This document shows positions 1 through 9,445 of a stretch of 64,000 nucleotides of DNA, in pieces. The notes beneath the pieces are model-generated. The model had not been told where the DNA came from. It searched no databases and saw only the letters and a program-made list of their open reading frames with translations. The DNA is from Dyadobacter sp. SG02 (GTDB lineage Bacteria > Bacteroidota > Bacteroidia > Cytophagales > Spirosomataceae), in NCBI RefSeq assembly GCF_900109045.1, contig NZ_FNYL01000002.1:434001-498000 (forward strand). Direction: 5' to 3'. A program made the position numbers and the translations under genes. Positions within the stretch are counted from its first letter, which is position 1. Every line of letters begins with the position of its first letter.

Positions 1-2266
1 CAACTACTCCCGCGACGGTTTTTACCAGATCGTGAAAGCCAACAAGCAGGGTACCGACTGGTACGACGTGATCCTCGCGCCCGCTTCTTTGCAGGAATAC
101 AATGTAGGTGCCTCGGGAGGCAGCGAAACGGGTCGTTATGCCATTTCCATGAATTATTTCAATCAGGATGGTACGGTAAAATACACGTCGTTCAACCGGC
201 TTTCCATGCGTGCCAACACGGAATTTAATGTAGGCAAGCGCCTGAAAATGGGTGAGAACCTGGAAGTCAGTTTTATCAAGAATAAGGGGTATTTCAATAA
301 CAACGGCGCCAGCAGTTCCAGCAATAACGGCGACAGTAACCCGATCGGCTATGCCTACCGCATTCCTTCCATTATCCCGGTGCGCGATATCCGGGGAAAC
401 TGGGCGGGTACCATCGCGTCGGGTTTTGGTCCCTCACAAAACCCGCTCGCTCAGCTCTACCGGGCCAAGGATAACAACACCGGTACATTGCGGACATTCG
501 GCAATGCCTATGCCGAGCTGGAAATCATCAATGGCCTGACCGCCCGCACCAGTTTCGGATTCGACTATACTGCTGCCAACCGTACCGAATACGGCTACAT
601 CGAAACCGAGAAACAGGAAGGCCTCACGACCAACTCGCTAACCAATGCAAACAATAAGGAATCGGGCTGGACGTGGTCGAATACGCTGAATTATATGCAC
701 ACGTTCGGCAAGCATAACCTGAATATCCTGGCCGGTACCGAGGCGATTAACACCAAAGGTTCGAACTTCCAGGCGTCGCGGAGCAATTATTTTGCGGAAG
801 ACCCGCAGTATATGGTGCTCAACTCGGGTACTGCCAATTTGCAAAACGCGGGAGATGCGTATGAATGGGCGCTGTTCTCGATTTTCGGGAAGGTCAATTA
901 CTCGTTCAACGAGCGCTATCTGCTGGAAGCGACCGTCCGTCGCGACGGCTCTTCACGCTTCGGGCAGAATAACCGTTATGGCGTTTTCCCGGCATTCAGC
1001 GCGGGTTGGCGGCTTTCGGAGGAGCAGTTTCTCAAAGGGCTTACCTGGCTCGACGATATGAAACTCCGCGCCGGCTGGGGGCAAACCGGTAATCAGGAAA
1101 TCGGAAACTACAATGGTTTTGATACCTACCGGACCAGCCTTAGCAATTCTTCCTACGATATCAATGGCACGAACGGCTCGGTTGTCTCGGGTTTCGATAC
1201 GCAAGCCATCGGTAACCCGAATGCGAAATGGGAAACCACCACGCAAACCAACGTCGGCCTCGACCTGACCGTGCTTAAAGGCAAGCTCGCTTTCAATATC
1301 GACTGGTATAACCGCAAAACCTCGGATATGCTCTACCAGGTAGCGCTTCCAGCTACGCAAGGTGAGGCCATTGCACCATTTGTGAACGTAGGAGCGATGA
1401 CCAACAAGGGGATCGATATCGGCATTTCCTACAACGACCGCTCAGCCAGCGGGGACTTTACTTACGGGGTGGACCTGAATTTTTCTACCTATAAAAACAA
1501 AGTCGTGCGGCTTAGCAACCTCACCAGCACCATGTTGCTCGGGCCTGCCGTAAGGAGCTACGTTTATACACGATCGGTTACAGGAATGCCATTGTATTCT
1601 TTCTATGGATTGATGATCGACGGTATTTATCAAAACGAGGCCGATGTGCAGAATGGCCCCGCCTATCCGGGCTATGCGGCGGTGGGAAAATACAAGTACC
1701 GCGATATGGATGGCAACAACGTGATCAACGACAACGACCGGACCTTTATCGGTAACCCGCACCCGGATTTTACTTACGGCATCAACCTGCGGCTAGGCTA
1801 CAAAAACTTCGATTTGTCGGCATTCCTGCAAGGTGTGCAGGGCAACGATATGATCAACATTGTGCGCCGCTGGCTGGATTTCAACCAGCAGGCCGGCAAG
1901 CGCAGCACGCGGATGTTCAACGATTCGTGGACGCCGGAAAACCCCAATGCGCCGCTTCCCATTCTCGACGCCAGCGATAACCTGAGCCAGCAGCCGTCGT
2001 CGTATTTCGTGGAGAACGGTTCTTATGCGAGATTAAAAAACCTGCAAATAGGCTACACGGTGCCCACCAAAGCATTGTCGCGTCTCAGGCTCGAATCGGC
2101 CCGCGTGTACGTGCAGGCGCAGAACCTTTTCACCATTACGAAATACAGTGGCCTGGACCCCGAGGTAAGCGTGACCGGCAGCGGCACTTCCTCGCAAATG
2201 GGCGTCGACCAGGGCGTTTATCCTTCTTCCAAAATGTATCAGATCGGTATTAATGTAGGCTTCTAG
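1..2266 (+). CDS. SusC/RagA-family TonB-linked outer-membrane receptor, 5' end outside window
   Basis: This is the C-terminal ~755 residues of a SusC-type TonB-dependent receptor, which forms the outer-membrane barrel that imports glycans or peptides captured by SusD. The reading frame is open from base 2, so the gene begins upstream of the window and the GTG at 32 is not the real start. Visible family features are the barrel with repeated aromatic-rich strands, the region 'MKLRAGWGQTGNQEIGNYN', the late 'DMDGNNVINDNDRT' calcium-like loop, and a C-terminal strand ending in 'GINVGF'. The signal peptide, carboxypeptidase-D-like domain and most of the plug are missing from view. A SusD gene follows after 11 bases, so the two are co-transcribed. 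Substrate cannot be read from sequence. The family assignment is very secure. Confidence 0.96.
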   Translation, partial: NYSRDGFYQIVKANKQGTDWYDVILAPASLQEYNVGASGGSETGRYAISMNYFNQDGTVKYTSFNRLSMRANTEFNVGKRLKMGENLEVSFIKNKGYFNNNGASSSSNNGDSNPIGYAYRIPSIIPVRDIRGNWAGTIASGFGPSQNPLAQLYRAKDNNTGTLRTFGNAYAELEIINGLTARTSFGFDYTAANRTEYGYIETEKQEGLTTNSLTNANNKESGWTWSNTLNYMHTFGKHNLNILAGTEAINTKGSNFQASRSNYFAEDPQYMVLNSGTANLQNAGDAYEWALFSIFGKVNYSFNERYLLEATVRRDGSSRFGQNNRYGVFPAFSAGWRLSEEQFLKGLTWLDDMKLRAGWGQTGNQEIGNYNGFDTYRTSLSNSSYDINGTNGSVVSGFDTQAIGNPNAKWETTTQTNVGLDLTVLKGKLAFNIDWYNRKTSDMLYQVALPATQGEAIAPFVNVGAMTNKGIDIGISYNDRSASGDFTYGVDLNFSTYKNKVVRLSNLTSTMLLGPAVRSYVYTRSVTGMPLYSFYGLMIDGIYQNEADVQNGPAYPGYAAVGKYKYRDMDGNNVINDNDRTFIGNPHPDFTYGINLRLGYKNFDLSAFLQGVQGNDMINIVRRWLDFNQQAGKRSTRMFNDSWTPENPNAPLPILDASDNLSQQPSSYFVENGSYARLKNLQIGYTVPTKALSRLRLESARVYVQAQNLFTITKYSGLDPEVSVTGSGTSSQMGVDQGVYPSSKMYQIGINVGF

Positions 2267-2277
2267 CTATCAGACAT

Positions 2278-3942
2278 ATGAAAAACAAAATTCTGACCAT
2301 CGCTTATATCCTCGCATTGGGGACCGCAAGCTCCTGCGGAGACAGTTTCCTGGAAAAGCAGCCGATCGGTGTGGCGGGCCAGTCGACACTTTCGAATAAA
2401 GCCGGTGTGAACGCGCTGCTGATTGGCGCTTACAGCCTGCTCGACGGCGTAGGGGCGGGGTACGACGTGTACTCGGCCGGCAGCAACTGGATTTATGGCA
2501 GCGTGACCTCCGACGACGCCTACAAAGGCAGCGACGTCGGCGACCAGCCGCCCATTATCTCCATCGAACGATACGTGAGCCAGCCCGACATCATCGGTTT
2601 CAACCACAAATGGGTCACCGTATACGACGGCGTTTCGCGCTCGAACGACGTGCTGATCAAAATGGCGACCGCCACGGACATGACCGACGCGGACAAGAAG
2701 CAGGTTTCGGCCGAAGCGCGTTTCCTGCGCGGCTGGTACCATTTCGAAGCCAAAAAAATGTGGAATATGGTGCCTTACATCGACGAGACGGTGACCGACT
2801 TCCGCGTGCCTAACGACAAGGATATCTGGCCGATGATCGAGGCGGATTTCCAATATGCGGCCGACAACCTTTCGGCTTCCAAAAACGCCAAAGGGCGCGT
2901 GAGCAGCTGGACGGCCAAGGCAGTGCTTGCGAAGGTACATATGTTTCAGAAAGATCATACCGCCGCCAAACCGCTGCTGGACGACGTGATCAATAACGGG
3001 CCTTTCAAGCTGATGGATTGTTTTGAGGATAACTTCAAGATCACCACCGAAAACAATGTGGAGTCGGTGCTGGACGTCCAGCATTCGGTTGGCGACGGCG
3101 GCGCGGGCCAGAACGGCGACCGGGGCGATAACTACAACTACCCGTACGGCGGCGGTCCGGGTGGCTGCTGCGGTTTCTTCCAGCCTTCGCAGAACCTGGT
3201 CAATGCATTCAAAACCGATGCGAACGGCCTGCCTTTGCTCGATACCTTCAACGACGAGGATGTAAAAAGCGACCAGGGCCTGGCTTCGACCGACCCGTTC
3301 ACGCCCTACACGGGCACACTCGACCCGCGCCTGGACTGGACCGTGGGCCGCCGCGGAATCCCGTTCCTGAACTGGGGCACGCACCCCGGCCGCGCGTGGA
3401 TCCGCGACCAGAACTTTTCAGGGCCTTATACCAACCTGAAAAACCTCTATTATAAAGGGGAGAACAGCGCCGAAACCGTGGCCCGTTCGAATGCGAACAA
3501 CTACCGGGCCGTGCGTTTCCCGGACGTGCTGCTGTTCCGTGCGGAGATCGCCGTGGAAGAAGGCGATCTGGCTATGGCATTGAATATCGTCAACAGCATC
3601 CGCCGCCGCGCCGCGGGCTGTGTGGTGACGACCGCCGACGGCAAGCCGGCCGCCAATTATCTGGTCAAAGAATATGCCTCATTCCCGAACAAGGACTTTG
3701 CCCGGAAGGCCGTGAGGTTTGAAAGAAGGCTGGAACTGGCTATGGAAGGGCACCGCTTTTTCGACCTCGTGCGCTGGGGCGTTGCCGCGGAGGTGCTCAA
3801 CAAATACCTCGAAAAGGAGAAGCTGAAACGTACTTTCCTGAACGGAGCTGTGTTCGAGGCGGGTAAAGACGAGTACTACCCGATCCCGCAGACGCAGATC
3901 GATATCATGGGAGCAGATATTTTGAAACAGAATCCATTGTAA
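2278..3942 (+). CDS. SusD/RagB-family nutrient-binding lipoprotein
   Basis: This 554-residue protein is the surface lipoprotein lid of the preceding SusC channel. It has a lipoprotein signal with the likely lipidated cysteine at residue 20 (GTASSC), then the N-terminal SusD-like region with TPR-type helices ('AEARFLRGWYHFEAKKMW'). The C-terminal RagB/SusD domain carries 'RFPDVLLFRAEIAVEEGD' and 'FERRLELAMEGHRFFDLVRWG'. An unusual Gly/Asp/Asn-rich stretch around residues 270-300 (3085-3180) includes a GGCCG motif and is probably a loop specific to this subfamily. The ATG lies 11 bases after the SusC stop. Downstream dehydrogenase and isomerase-like genes suggest a sugar-derived ligand, but this is inference. 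Confidence 0.96.
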   Translation: MKNKILTIAYILALGTASSCGDSFLEKQPIGVAGQSTLSNKAGVNALLIGAYSLLDGVGAGYDVYSAGSNWIYGSVTSDDAYKGSDVGDQPPIISIERYVSQPDIIGFNHKWVTVYDGVSRSNDVLIKMATATDMTDADKKQVSAEARFLRGWYHFEAKKMWNMVPYIDETVTDFRVPNDKDIWPMIEADFQYAADNLSASKNAKGRVSSWTAKAVLAKVHMFQKDHTAAKPLLDDVINNGPFKLMDCFEDNFKITTENNVESVLDVQHSVGDGGAGQNGDRGDNYNYPYGGGPGGCCGFFQPSQNLVNAFKTDANGLPLLDTFNDEDVKSDQGLASTDPFTPYTGTLDPRLDWTVGRRGIPFLNWGTHPGRAWIRDQNFSGPYTNLKNLYYKGENSAETVARSNANNYRAVRFPDVLLFRAEIAVEEGDLAMALNIVNSIRRRAAGCVVTTADGKPAANYLVKEYASFPNKDFARKAVRFERRLELAMEGHRFFDLVRWGVAAEVLNKYLEKEKLKRTFLNGAVFEAGKDEYYPIPQTQIDIMGADILKQNPL

Positions 3943-3998
3943 ATTGCCGTATGCTCACCAATTTGTAACTGATTTCCTAAACGCCAATATTCAGCAAT

Positions 3999-5396
3999 AT
4001 GCCTAACAACAACGACAACAACCGGAGGGACTTTATCAAGAAATTTACCGGTAGCGCGCTACTCACGGCCGCCTCGTCCGGGCCCCTGTTCGCAGGCGAG
4101 CGCATTTACTCGCGCGAGCTCCCGTGGGAAAAGCCGAGGTTCGCCGCCAACGACAATATCCAGATCGCCTGTATCGGCACGGGTATCATGGGTATCGGCG
4201 ACACCCGTACCGCATTGAAAGTGCCCGGTGTGAAGCTCATGGCCGTCGCCGACCTGTACGATGGTCACCTTGTGCGCGCCAAGGAGCTCTTCGGCAACGA
4301 TATCCAGACGACCCGCGACTACAACGAGATCCTGAGCCGCAAGGACATCGACGCGATCATCCTCGCCACGCCCGACCATTTGCATTCGCAGATCGGTATC
4401 CAGGCTTTGAAGGCCGGAAAGGCCGTTTACTGCGAGAAACCGATGGTGCACAAGATCGAGCAGGGTTATGACATGATTAAAGCCGCTTCCGATTCAGGAA
4501 AGGTGTTTCAGGTAGGCAGCCAGCGCGTGAGCTCCATTATTTATGCCAAAGCCAAGGAACTGTACAAATCGGGCGCGATCGGCGAGCTTAATTTCGTGGA
4601 AGTGTATTACGACCGCCATTCGGCACAGGGTGCGTGGCAATACTCCCTTCCGCCCGACGCTTCGCCGCAGACCGTGGATTGGAACCGCTTCCTGAGCGAT
4701 AAGGCGCCCAAGATCGCCTACGATCCGCTGCGTTTTTTCAGATGGCGCAATTACCAGGACTACGGTACCGGGGTGGCAGGTGATTTGTTCGTGCATTTGT
4801 TCTCGGGCATGCATTACATCCTCGATTCCAAAGGTCCGACCCGCATTATGACCAGCGGCGGCCTGCGCTACTGGAAAGACGGTCGCGATGTGCCAGATGT
4901 AATGGTAGGTATTTATGATTATCCCAAAACGGCTTCGCATCCGGCATTCAACCTCACCCTGCGCGTGAACTTCGCCGACGGCTCGGGCGGTGGCTCGGGT
5001 TTCCGGTTTGTGGGTACCGACGGGCAGATCACGCTGTCGGGCAACACCGTGACGGTGAAGCGGAAGAAAATGGCTGCCGCGCCGGGGTACACGATCGATA
5101 CTTTCCCGAAAGCATTGCAGGACAAGTTTTTGGTAGAATATAATGAGAAATACCCGTCGCGCCCGGAAATGTCCGAGCCCGATGTGCAGGAATACAAAGC
5201 CCCGCAAGGCTACGACGACCGGCTGGACCACTTCTCGATTTTCTTCGATGCAATGCGTAACAACAAGAAAGTGCTGGAAGATGCGGTGTTCGGTTTGCGT
5301 GCCGCGGGCCCGGCATTGCTTTCCAACAAGAGCTATTTCGAAAGTACCGTGGTGAATTGGGACCCTGAAACGATGAAACTCGGGAAAGTATCCTGA
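3999..5396 (+). CDS. Tat-exported Gfo/Idh/MocA-family oxidoreductase
   Basis: This 465-residue NAD(P)-dependent oxidoreductase is probably periplasmic. The N terminus has a twin-arginine motif (NNRRDFIKKFTGSALLTAA). A Rossmann fold follows with 'IACIGTGIMGIGDTR' as the dinucleotide-binding loop and the family signature 'AVYCEKPMV' containing the conserved EKP lysine near residue 148. The C-terminal half matches the long bacteroidetal Gfo/Idh/MocA branch with a DUF-type extension. Exported family members oxidise sugar hydroxyls, often at C3, in glycoside breakdown. The gene follows susD by 56 bases and precedes an exported TIM-barrel gene by 8 bases, supporting one pathway. Family is clear; substrate is unknown. 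Confidence 0.93.
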   Translation: MPNNNDNNRRDFIKKFTGSALLTAASSGPLFAGERIYSRELPWEKPRFAANDNIQIACIGTGIMGIGDTRTALKVPGVKLMAVADLYDGHLVRAKELFGNDIQTTRDYNEILSRKDIDAIILATPDHLHSQIGIQALKAGKAVYCEKPMVHKIEQGYDMIKAASDSGKVFQVGSQRVSSIIYAKAKELYKSGAIGELNFVEVYYDRHSAQGAWQYSLPPDASPQTVDWNRFLSDKAPKIAYDPLRFFRWRNYQDYGTGVAGDLFVHLFSGMHYILDSKGPTRIMTSGGLRYWKDGRDVPDVMVGIYDYPKTASHPAFNLTLRVNFADGSGGGSGFRFVGTDGQITLSGNTVTVKRKKMAAAPGYTIDTFPKALQDKFLVEYNEKYPSRPEMSEPDVQEYKAPQGYDDRLDHFSIFFDAMRNNKKVLEDAVFGLRAAGPALLSNKSYFESTVVNWDPETMKLGKVS

Positions 5397-5404
5397 CCGG
5401 CACC

Positions 5405-6337
5405 ATGGACAGACGTTCTTTTCTGAAATATTCCGGACTGGCCGCGGGAGCTGCGGCGTGGTCCGGACAGTTGCCTGATGCCTTCGGTGCAGCCAAAAAG
5501 CCTTTTTTTGAAATCTCGCTGGCCGAATGGTCGCTGCACCGGACTTTGCAGGAGGGCAAGCTGGTGAATATGGATTTTCCGGCCAAGGCCAAAAACGACT
5601 TCGGTATCAGTGCCGTCGAATACGTAGATCAGTTCTTTCGCGATAAGGCCAAAGACCAGACCTACCTTTCCGAACTAAAACAGCGTACCGCGGATCTGGG
5701 CGTGCGTAATGTGCTCATTATGATCGATACGGCCGGGCCGCTGGCCGATCCCGATGCGGCCAAACGTAAAACGGCTGTGGAGAACCATTACCAATGGGTG
5801 GACGCTGCCAAATTCCTCGGTTGCCATTCCATCCGCGTGAACCTGCGCGGCACCGGTAGCGCGGAAGACATGGCCTTGGCGTCGATCGACGGGCTCGGTG
5901 CATTGTCGGAATATGGTAAGAAGGCCGGCATTGGCGTGCTGGTGGAAAACCACGGCGGTTTTTCGTCCGATGCGAAATGGCTGGCCGGGGTGATCACGAA
6001 AATCAATAACCCGTACTGCGGTACTTTGCCCGATTTCGATAATTTCTGCCTCGAACGCGCCCAGAATGGTTGTGCCAAATCGTACGACCGCTACCAGGGT
6101 ACCGAAGAAATGATGCCCTTCGCGAAAGGCCTGAGTGCCAAATCGCGCGATTTCGATGCCAGCGGCAACGAAACGACGATCGATTTCCGCCGTCTGCTCA
6201 CTATCGCGAAGAAAACCAAAACGAAGGCATTCCAGGGCTACGCGGGTATCGAATATTCCGGCACGCGCATGAGCGAGGACGACGGCATTCGCGCCACCAA
6301 ACTTTTACTGCAACGAATCGGCGCCGAAATCGCCTGA
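5405..6337 (+). CDS. Tat-exported sugar phosphate isomerase/epimerase-like TIM barrel
   Basis: This 310-residue protein belongs to the xylose-isomerase-like TIM-barrel (AP endonuclease 2) superfamily. It opens with a twin-arginine-type signal (MDRRSFLKYSGLAAGAAAW), so it is probably folded in the cytoplasm and exported. Motifs typical of the superfamily are 'AEWSLHR' at the first strand, 'VLVENHGGFSSD' (metal-binding Glu/His region), 'GTLPDFDNF' and the closing 'FQGYAGIEYSG' with a probable metal-ligand Glu. Such proteins act as sugar isomerases, epimerases or keto-sugar lyases. Its pairing with the preceding Gfo/Idh/MocA enzyme resembles oxidise-then-cleave sugar pathways, which is an inference. 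Only 8 bases separate the genes. Confidence 0.9.
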   Translation: MDRRSFLKYSGLAAGAAAWSGQLPDAFGAAKKPFFEISLAEWSLHRTLQEGKLVNMDFPAKAKNDFGISAVEYVDQFFRDKAKDQTYLSELKQRTADLGVRNVLIMIDTAGPLADPDAAKRKTAVENHYQWVDAAKFLGCHSIRVNLRGTGSAEDMALASIDGLGALSEYGKKAGIGVLVENHGGFSSDAKWLAGVITKINNPYCGTLPDFDNFCLERAQNGCAKSYDRYQGTEEMMPFAKGLSAKSRDFDASGNETTIDFRRLLTIAKKTKTKAFQGYAGIEYSGTRMSEDDGIRATKLLLQRIGAEIA

Positions 6338-6349
6338 ATTTTACTTCCA

Positions 6350-8095
6350 ATGATTAAAATGAATTTCCGGATGATCTGGGCGCTGTTGGCGTCCCAGGTT
6401 GTCTTTTTGACGAATGCAACGGCGCAGTCGGGTCGTGGCGACCGTATCAGCGGCTCTAATTTCGAATCGCGCAGTCCGGTGCTGGCGATGCACGGCATGG
6501 TCGCTACGAGCCACCCGCTCGCCACGCAGGCGGGCCTGGATATTCTCAAAAAAGGCGGCACAGCCATGGACGCGGCCATTGCGGCCAATGCAGCCCTGGG
6601 CGTGATAGAGCCCAACAACTGCGGCATCGGCGGCGATTTGTTTGCCATTGTGTGGTCAGCGAAGGACAAAAAGCTTTACGGGCTCAATGCGAGCGGACGT
6701 TCCGCCAATGGTACTTCCTATGAAAAGCTGAAATCCGCATTGGGCGACAGGCCCCAGATTCCACTCTATGGGCCGCTATCAATTTCAGTGCCCGGGGCCG
6801 TGGATGGCTGGTTTGCATTGCACCAGCGCTTTGGAAAGCTGAAAATGACCGATGTCCTCGCACCTGCCATCGCATTCGCACGGGAGGGCGCGCCCGTACC
6901 CGAAGTGATCGCGTACTCGTGGGATGTCGCGCACAAGCGCCTGAAAGACCAGAAGGATATTACAGAGTTTGAAAATTTTGGCAAAACATTCCTCATCAAC
7001 GGTGCCGCGCCGCGTTACGGGCAGGTTTTCAAAAACCCGGACCTGGCTGCTACGTACGAGAAGATCGCAAAACAGGGCAGGGATGTGTTCTATAAAGGCG
7101 AAATCGCAGACAGGATCGACGCGTATGCCCGCAAAACGGGCATGTTGATCCGAAAAGAAGATCTTGCCGCTACCAAAAGCACCTGGGTGGAGCCGATATC
7201 GGTGAATTACCGGGGCTACGACGTGTACGAGCTGCCGCCCAACGGCCAGGGTATTTCGGTACTGCAAATGCTGAATATCCTCAAACCTTATGATTTGAAA
7301 AAGCTCGGCCATAACAGCGTAGAATACCTGCATTTGTTGATCGAAGCCAAAAAACTCGCATTCGAGGACCGAGCCCGTTATTATGCCGACCCTGATTTTG
7401 CCAAAATCCCCGTGCAGGCATTGCTATCCGAAAAATACGCCGCCGAGCGCCGGGCGTTGATCAACCCGGACAAAGCCTCGGTGAAATTCGATGCGAGCCA
7501 GTCGGTGCTGAAAGACGGCGATACGATATACCTTACCGTGGCCGATGCCGAGGGTAATATGGTATCGCTCATCCAGAGCAATATGCTCGAATTCGGTAGC
7601 GGTATGGTGCCGGACGGACTGGGTTTCGTATTTCACAACCGCGGCAGCGGCTTCAACCTCACACCCGGACACGCCAACGTGTATGCGCCCGGGAAGCGAC
7701 CGTTCAATACCATTATTCCGGCATTTGTGCTCAAAGACGGCAAGCCGTTTCTCAGCTTCGGCGTGATGGGTGGCGCCATGCAGCCGCAGGGGCATTTGCA
7801 GATACTTTGCAACATCATCGATTTTGGTATGAATGTGCAGGAGGCGGGCGACGCGGCCCGTTTTGCGCATTCGGGCAGTAGTGAACCCATTGGTACCGTG
7901 ATGTCGGATGGGGGTAAAGTAGCGCTCGAAAGCGGCATTCCCGCGCCTGTACGCGAGGCATTGCAGCGGAAAGGGCACCAGTTTGCAGAGAAGGATTTCT
8001 TCGGCGGCTATCAGGCGATCCTGGTCGATCAGCAGGAAAAAGTCTATCAGGGCGCGTCGGAAATGCGGAAAGACGGACAGGCTGCGGGATATTGA
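6350..8095 (+). CDS. Gamma-glutamyltransferase family protein
   Basis: This 581-residue Ntn-hydrolase precursor has a signal peptide (hydrophobic stretch to about residue 25, ending TNATAQ), so it is exported. The family opening 'HGMVATSHPLATQAGLDIL' and 'GGTAMDAAIAANAALGV' is present, and 'NNCGIGGDLFAIVW' follows. The autocatalytic site is 'GDTIYLTVADAEGNMVSLI', with candidate nucleophile Thr392 where the chain should split into large and small subunits. Late motifs 'FNTIIPAFVLKDGKP' and 'SFGVMGGAMQPQGHLQ' fit the YwrD-like branch more than classical glutathione-degrading GGT. It follows the TIM-barrel gene by 12 bases, an unexpected partner for a SusCD operon. It may hydrolyse a gamma-glutamyl or related amide bond; the true substrate is open. 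Confidence 0.93.
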   Translation: MIKMNFRMIWALLASQVVFLTNATAQSGRGDRISGSNFESRSPVLAMHGMVATSHPLATQAGLDILKKGGTAMDAAIAANAALGVIEPNNCGIGGDLFAIVWSAKDKKLYGLNASGRSANGTSYEKLKSALGDRPQIPLYGPLSISVPGAVDGWFALHQRFGKLKMTDVLAPAIAFAREGAPVPEVIAYSWDVAHKRLKDQKDITEFENFGKTFLINGAAPRYGQVFKNPDLAATYEKIAKQGRDVFYKGEIADRIDAYARKTGMLIRKEDLAATKSTWVEPISVNYRGYDVYELPPNGQGISVLQMLNILKPYDLKKLGHNSVEYLHLLIEAKKLAFEDRARYYADPDFAKIPVQALLSEKYAAERRALINPDKASVKFDASQSVLKDGDTIYLTVADAEGNMVSLIQSNMLEFGSGMVPDGLGFVFHNRGSGFNLTPGHANVYAPGKRPFNTIIPAFVLKDGKPFLSFGVMGGAMQPQGHLQILCNIIDFGMNVQEAGDAARFAHSGSSEPIGTVMSDGGKVALESGIPAPVREALQRKGHQFAEKDFFGGYQAILVDQQEKVYQGASEMRKDGQAAGY

Positions 8096-8188
8096 CGACC
8101 GGGAAGCGGTTTTTTGGAACTACTTGCCAGCTTCGCCGGTTGCACAGCTTAATGCAGGTATCGCCTGCGAAGCCAATATAACACCCGG

Positions 8189-9445
8189 ATGAAGCATATC
8201 ATTTATTACATCGCCCTTGCCTGCGTGGTAGCGTGCGCCACCGAGAAAAAATCGGACAAGAAAGCGTCCCCGGAAGCTGAGAGCGCCATAGATGGCACAT
8301 TTACAGGTGCCTGTCCCCATTTGTTTACAAGCGGCGATACGGCAGCGGTTTTCAGTTGGGTGCGCATCTTGTCGGATTCGGAGGCGGTATTGTGTTTCAA
8401 ACTGTCCGACGGAAACAATTTTGGAAAAACCATTACCGTGCCGGGCAGTGAAAAAGTGAAACCGCACGGCGAGAACCTCTCGAAAGTGATCCTCGTCCCG
8501 GGTGGCCGGACCCCGGATGGCCGGACCCCAAACGGCAGAATCATTGCAGCCTGGGGCGTGGCTAATCCGAACCCGCAAAATAAATATTCAGGCCTCGTGA
8601 TTTATAGTTCATCGGCCGACGGCGGGATTACCTGGACCAAACCGGTAGCCATCAGTCCCGCCGAAAACAGCATCGACCAGCGCTATTTTGATCTCGAAAT
8701 ACTGCCAGACGGAACGGTAGGTGCCGTTTGGCTCGACAGCCGGAAGAATACGAAGCACGAAGGCTCGTCGCTGTACTTTGCCACTTTTGGTCAAAACAAT
8801 ACCTTCGAAGGCGAAAAGGCCATCGACGAAACCGTGTGCCAATGCTGCCGCACCGACCTGTTTGTCGACAAAACCGGCGGCCTGCACGTCGCATACCGCA
8901 AAATCCTGAACGACTCCATCCGCGACATGGTGCATATCGCGTCGTTGGACAATGGCAAGAGCTTTTCGGCACCCGCACGTATCAGCCCGGACAACTGGGT
9001 AATCGCCGCCTGCCCGCACACCGGCCCCGCCATCACGCAGACGGACTCGGCATTGTCGTTCGTCTGGTACACGATGGGTACCGGCAGGGGCGTATTCTTC
9101 GCGTCTTCCACCGATAACGGCAAAACTTTTTCCCCTAGAAACGCCGTTGGCAACAGTACCGCTGGCAAGCACCCGCAAATTCAGCTTTTGAAAAACGGCA
9201 ACCAGGCGATCGTATGGGACGAGCACACCGAAAACGGCAGCCTGATCGGCCTGGAAGTGCGGTCCCCCAAAGGAGAGAAACTCAAAACCGCGCATTTAGC
9301 ATCCAATGCAGGATTTGCGACCTTTCCGGTCGTCAAACTGGTTAACGACGAGCTGCTCATCGCGTACTCAGGCAGCAGGACGGCGGAGGATAAGGAGCGG
9401 GTCTATTTTCAGAGGGTGAATATGGGGAAGTTTATGGGGAAATGA
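8189..9445 (+). CDS. BNR/Asp-box sialidase-like lipoprotein
   Basis: This 418-residue lipoprotein (lipobox VVAC, Cys16) has a predicted six-bladed beta-propeller with Asp-box-like elements such as 'SSADGGITWTKPVAIS', 'SLDNGKSFSAPARIS' and 'SSTDNGKTFSPRNAVG'. It resembles proteins annotated as exo-alpha-sialidase/BNR-repeat family, but the catalytic Arg triad, Tyr and Asp of true sialidases could not be located with confidence. A conspicuous Cys cluster, 'ETVCQCCRTDLFVD', is present near residue 215. An in-frame 15-base duplication at 8501-8529 encodes a GGRT-PDGRT-PNGR stretch. The gene starts 93 bases after GGT and may be the last gene of the same operon. Sialidase activity is not supported; propeller lipoprotein is. 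Confidence 0.8.
   Translation: MKHIIYYIALACVVACATEKKSDKKASPEAESAIDGTFTGACPHLFTSGDTAAVFSWVRILSDSEAVLCFKLSDGNNFGKTITVPGSEKVKPHGENLSKVILVPGGRTPDGRTPNGRIIAAWGVANPNPQNKYSGLVIYSSSADGGITWTKPVAISPAENSIDQRYFDLEILPDGTVGAVWLDSRKNTKHEGSSLYFATFGQNNTFEGEKAIDETVCQCCRTDLFVDKTGGLHVAYRKILNDSIRDMVHIASLDNGKSFSAPARISPDNWVIAACPHTGPAITQTDSALSFVWYTMGTGRGVFFASSTDNGKTFSPRNAVGNSTAGKHPQIQLLKNGNQAIVWDEHTENGSLIGLEVRSPKGEKLKTAHLASNAGFATFPVVKLVNDELLIAYSGSRTAEDKERVYFQRVNMGKFMGK
8501..8529 (+). repeat. In-frame 15-base tandem duplication in the propeller gene
   Basis: The 12-base string TGGCCGGACCCC occurs at 8503-8514 and again at 8518-8529, a 15-base period. A degraded third copy follows (AAACGGCAGAAT). It adds one five-residue unit (xGRTP) to a loop between propeller strands and keeps the frame. 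Confidence 0.85.
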
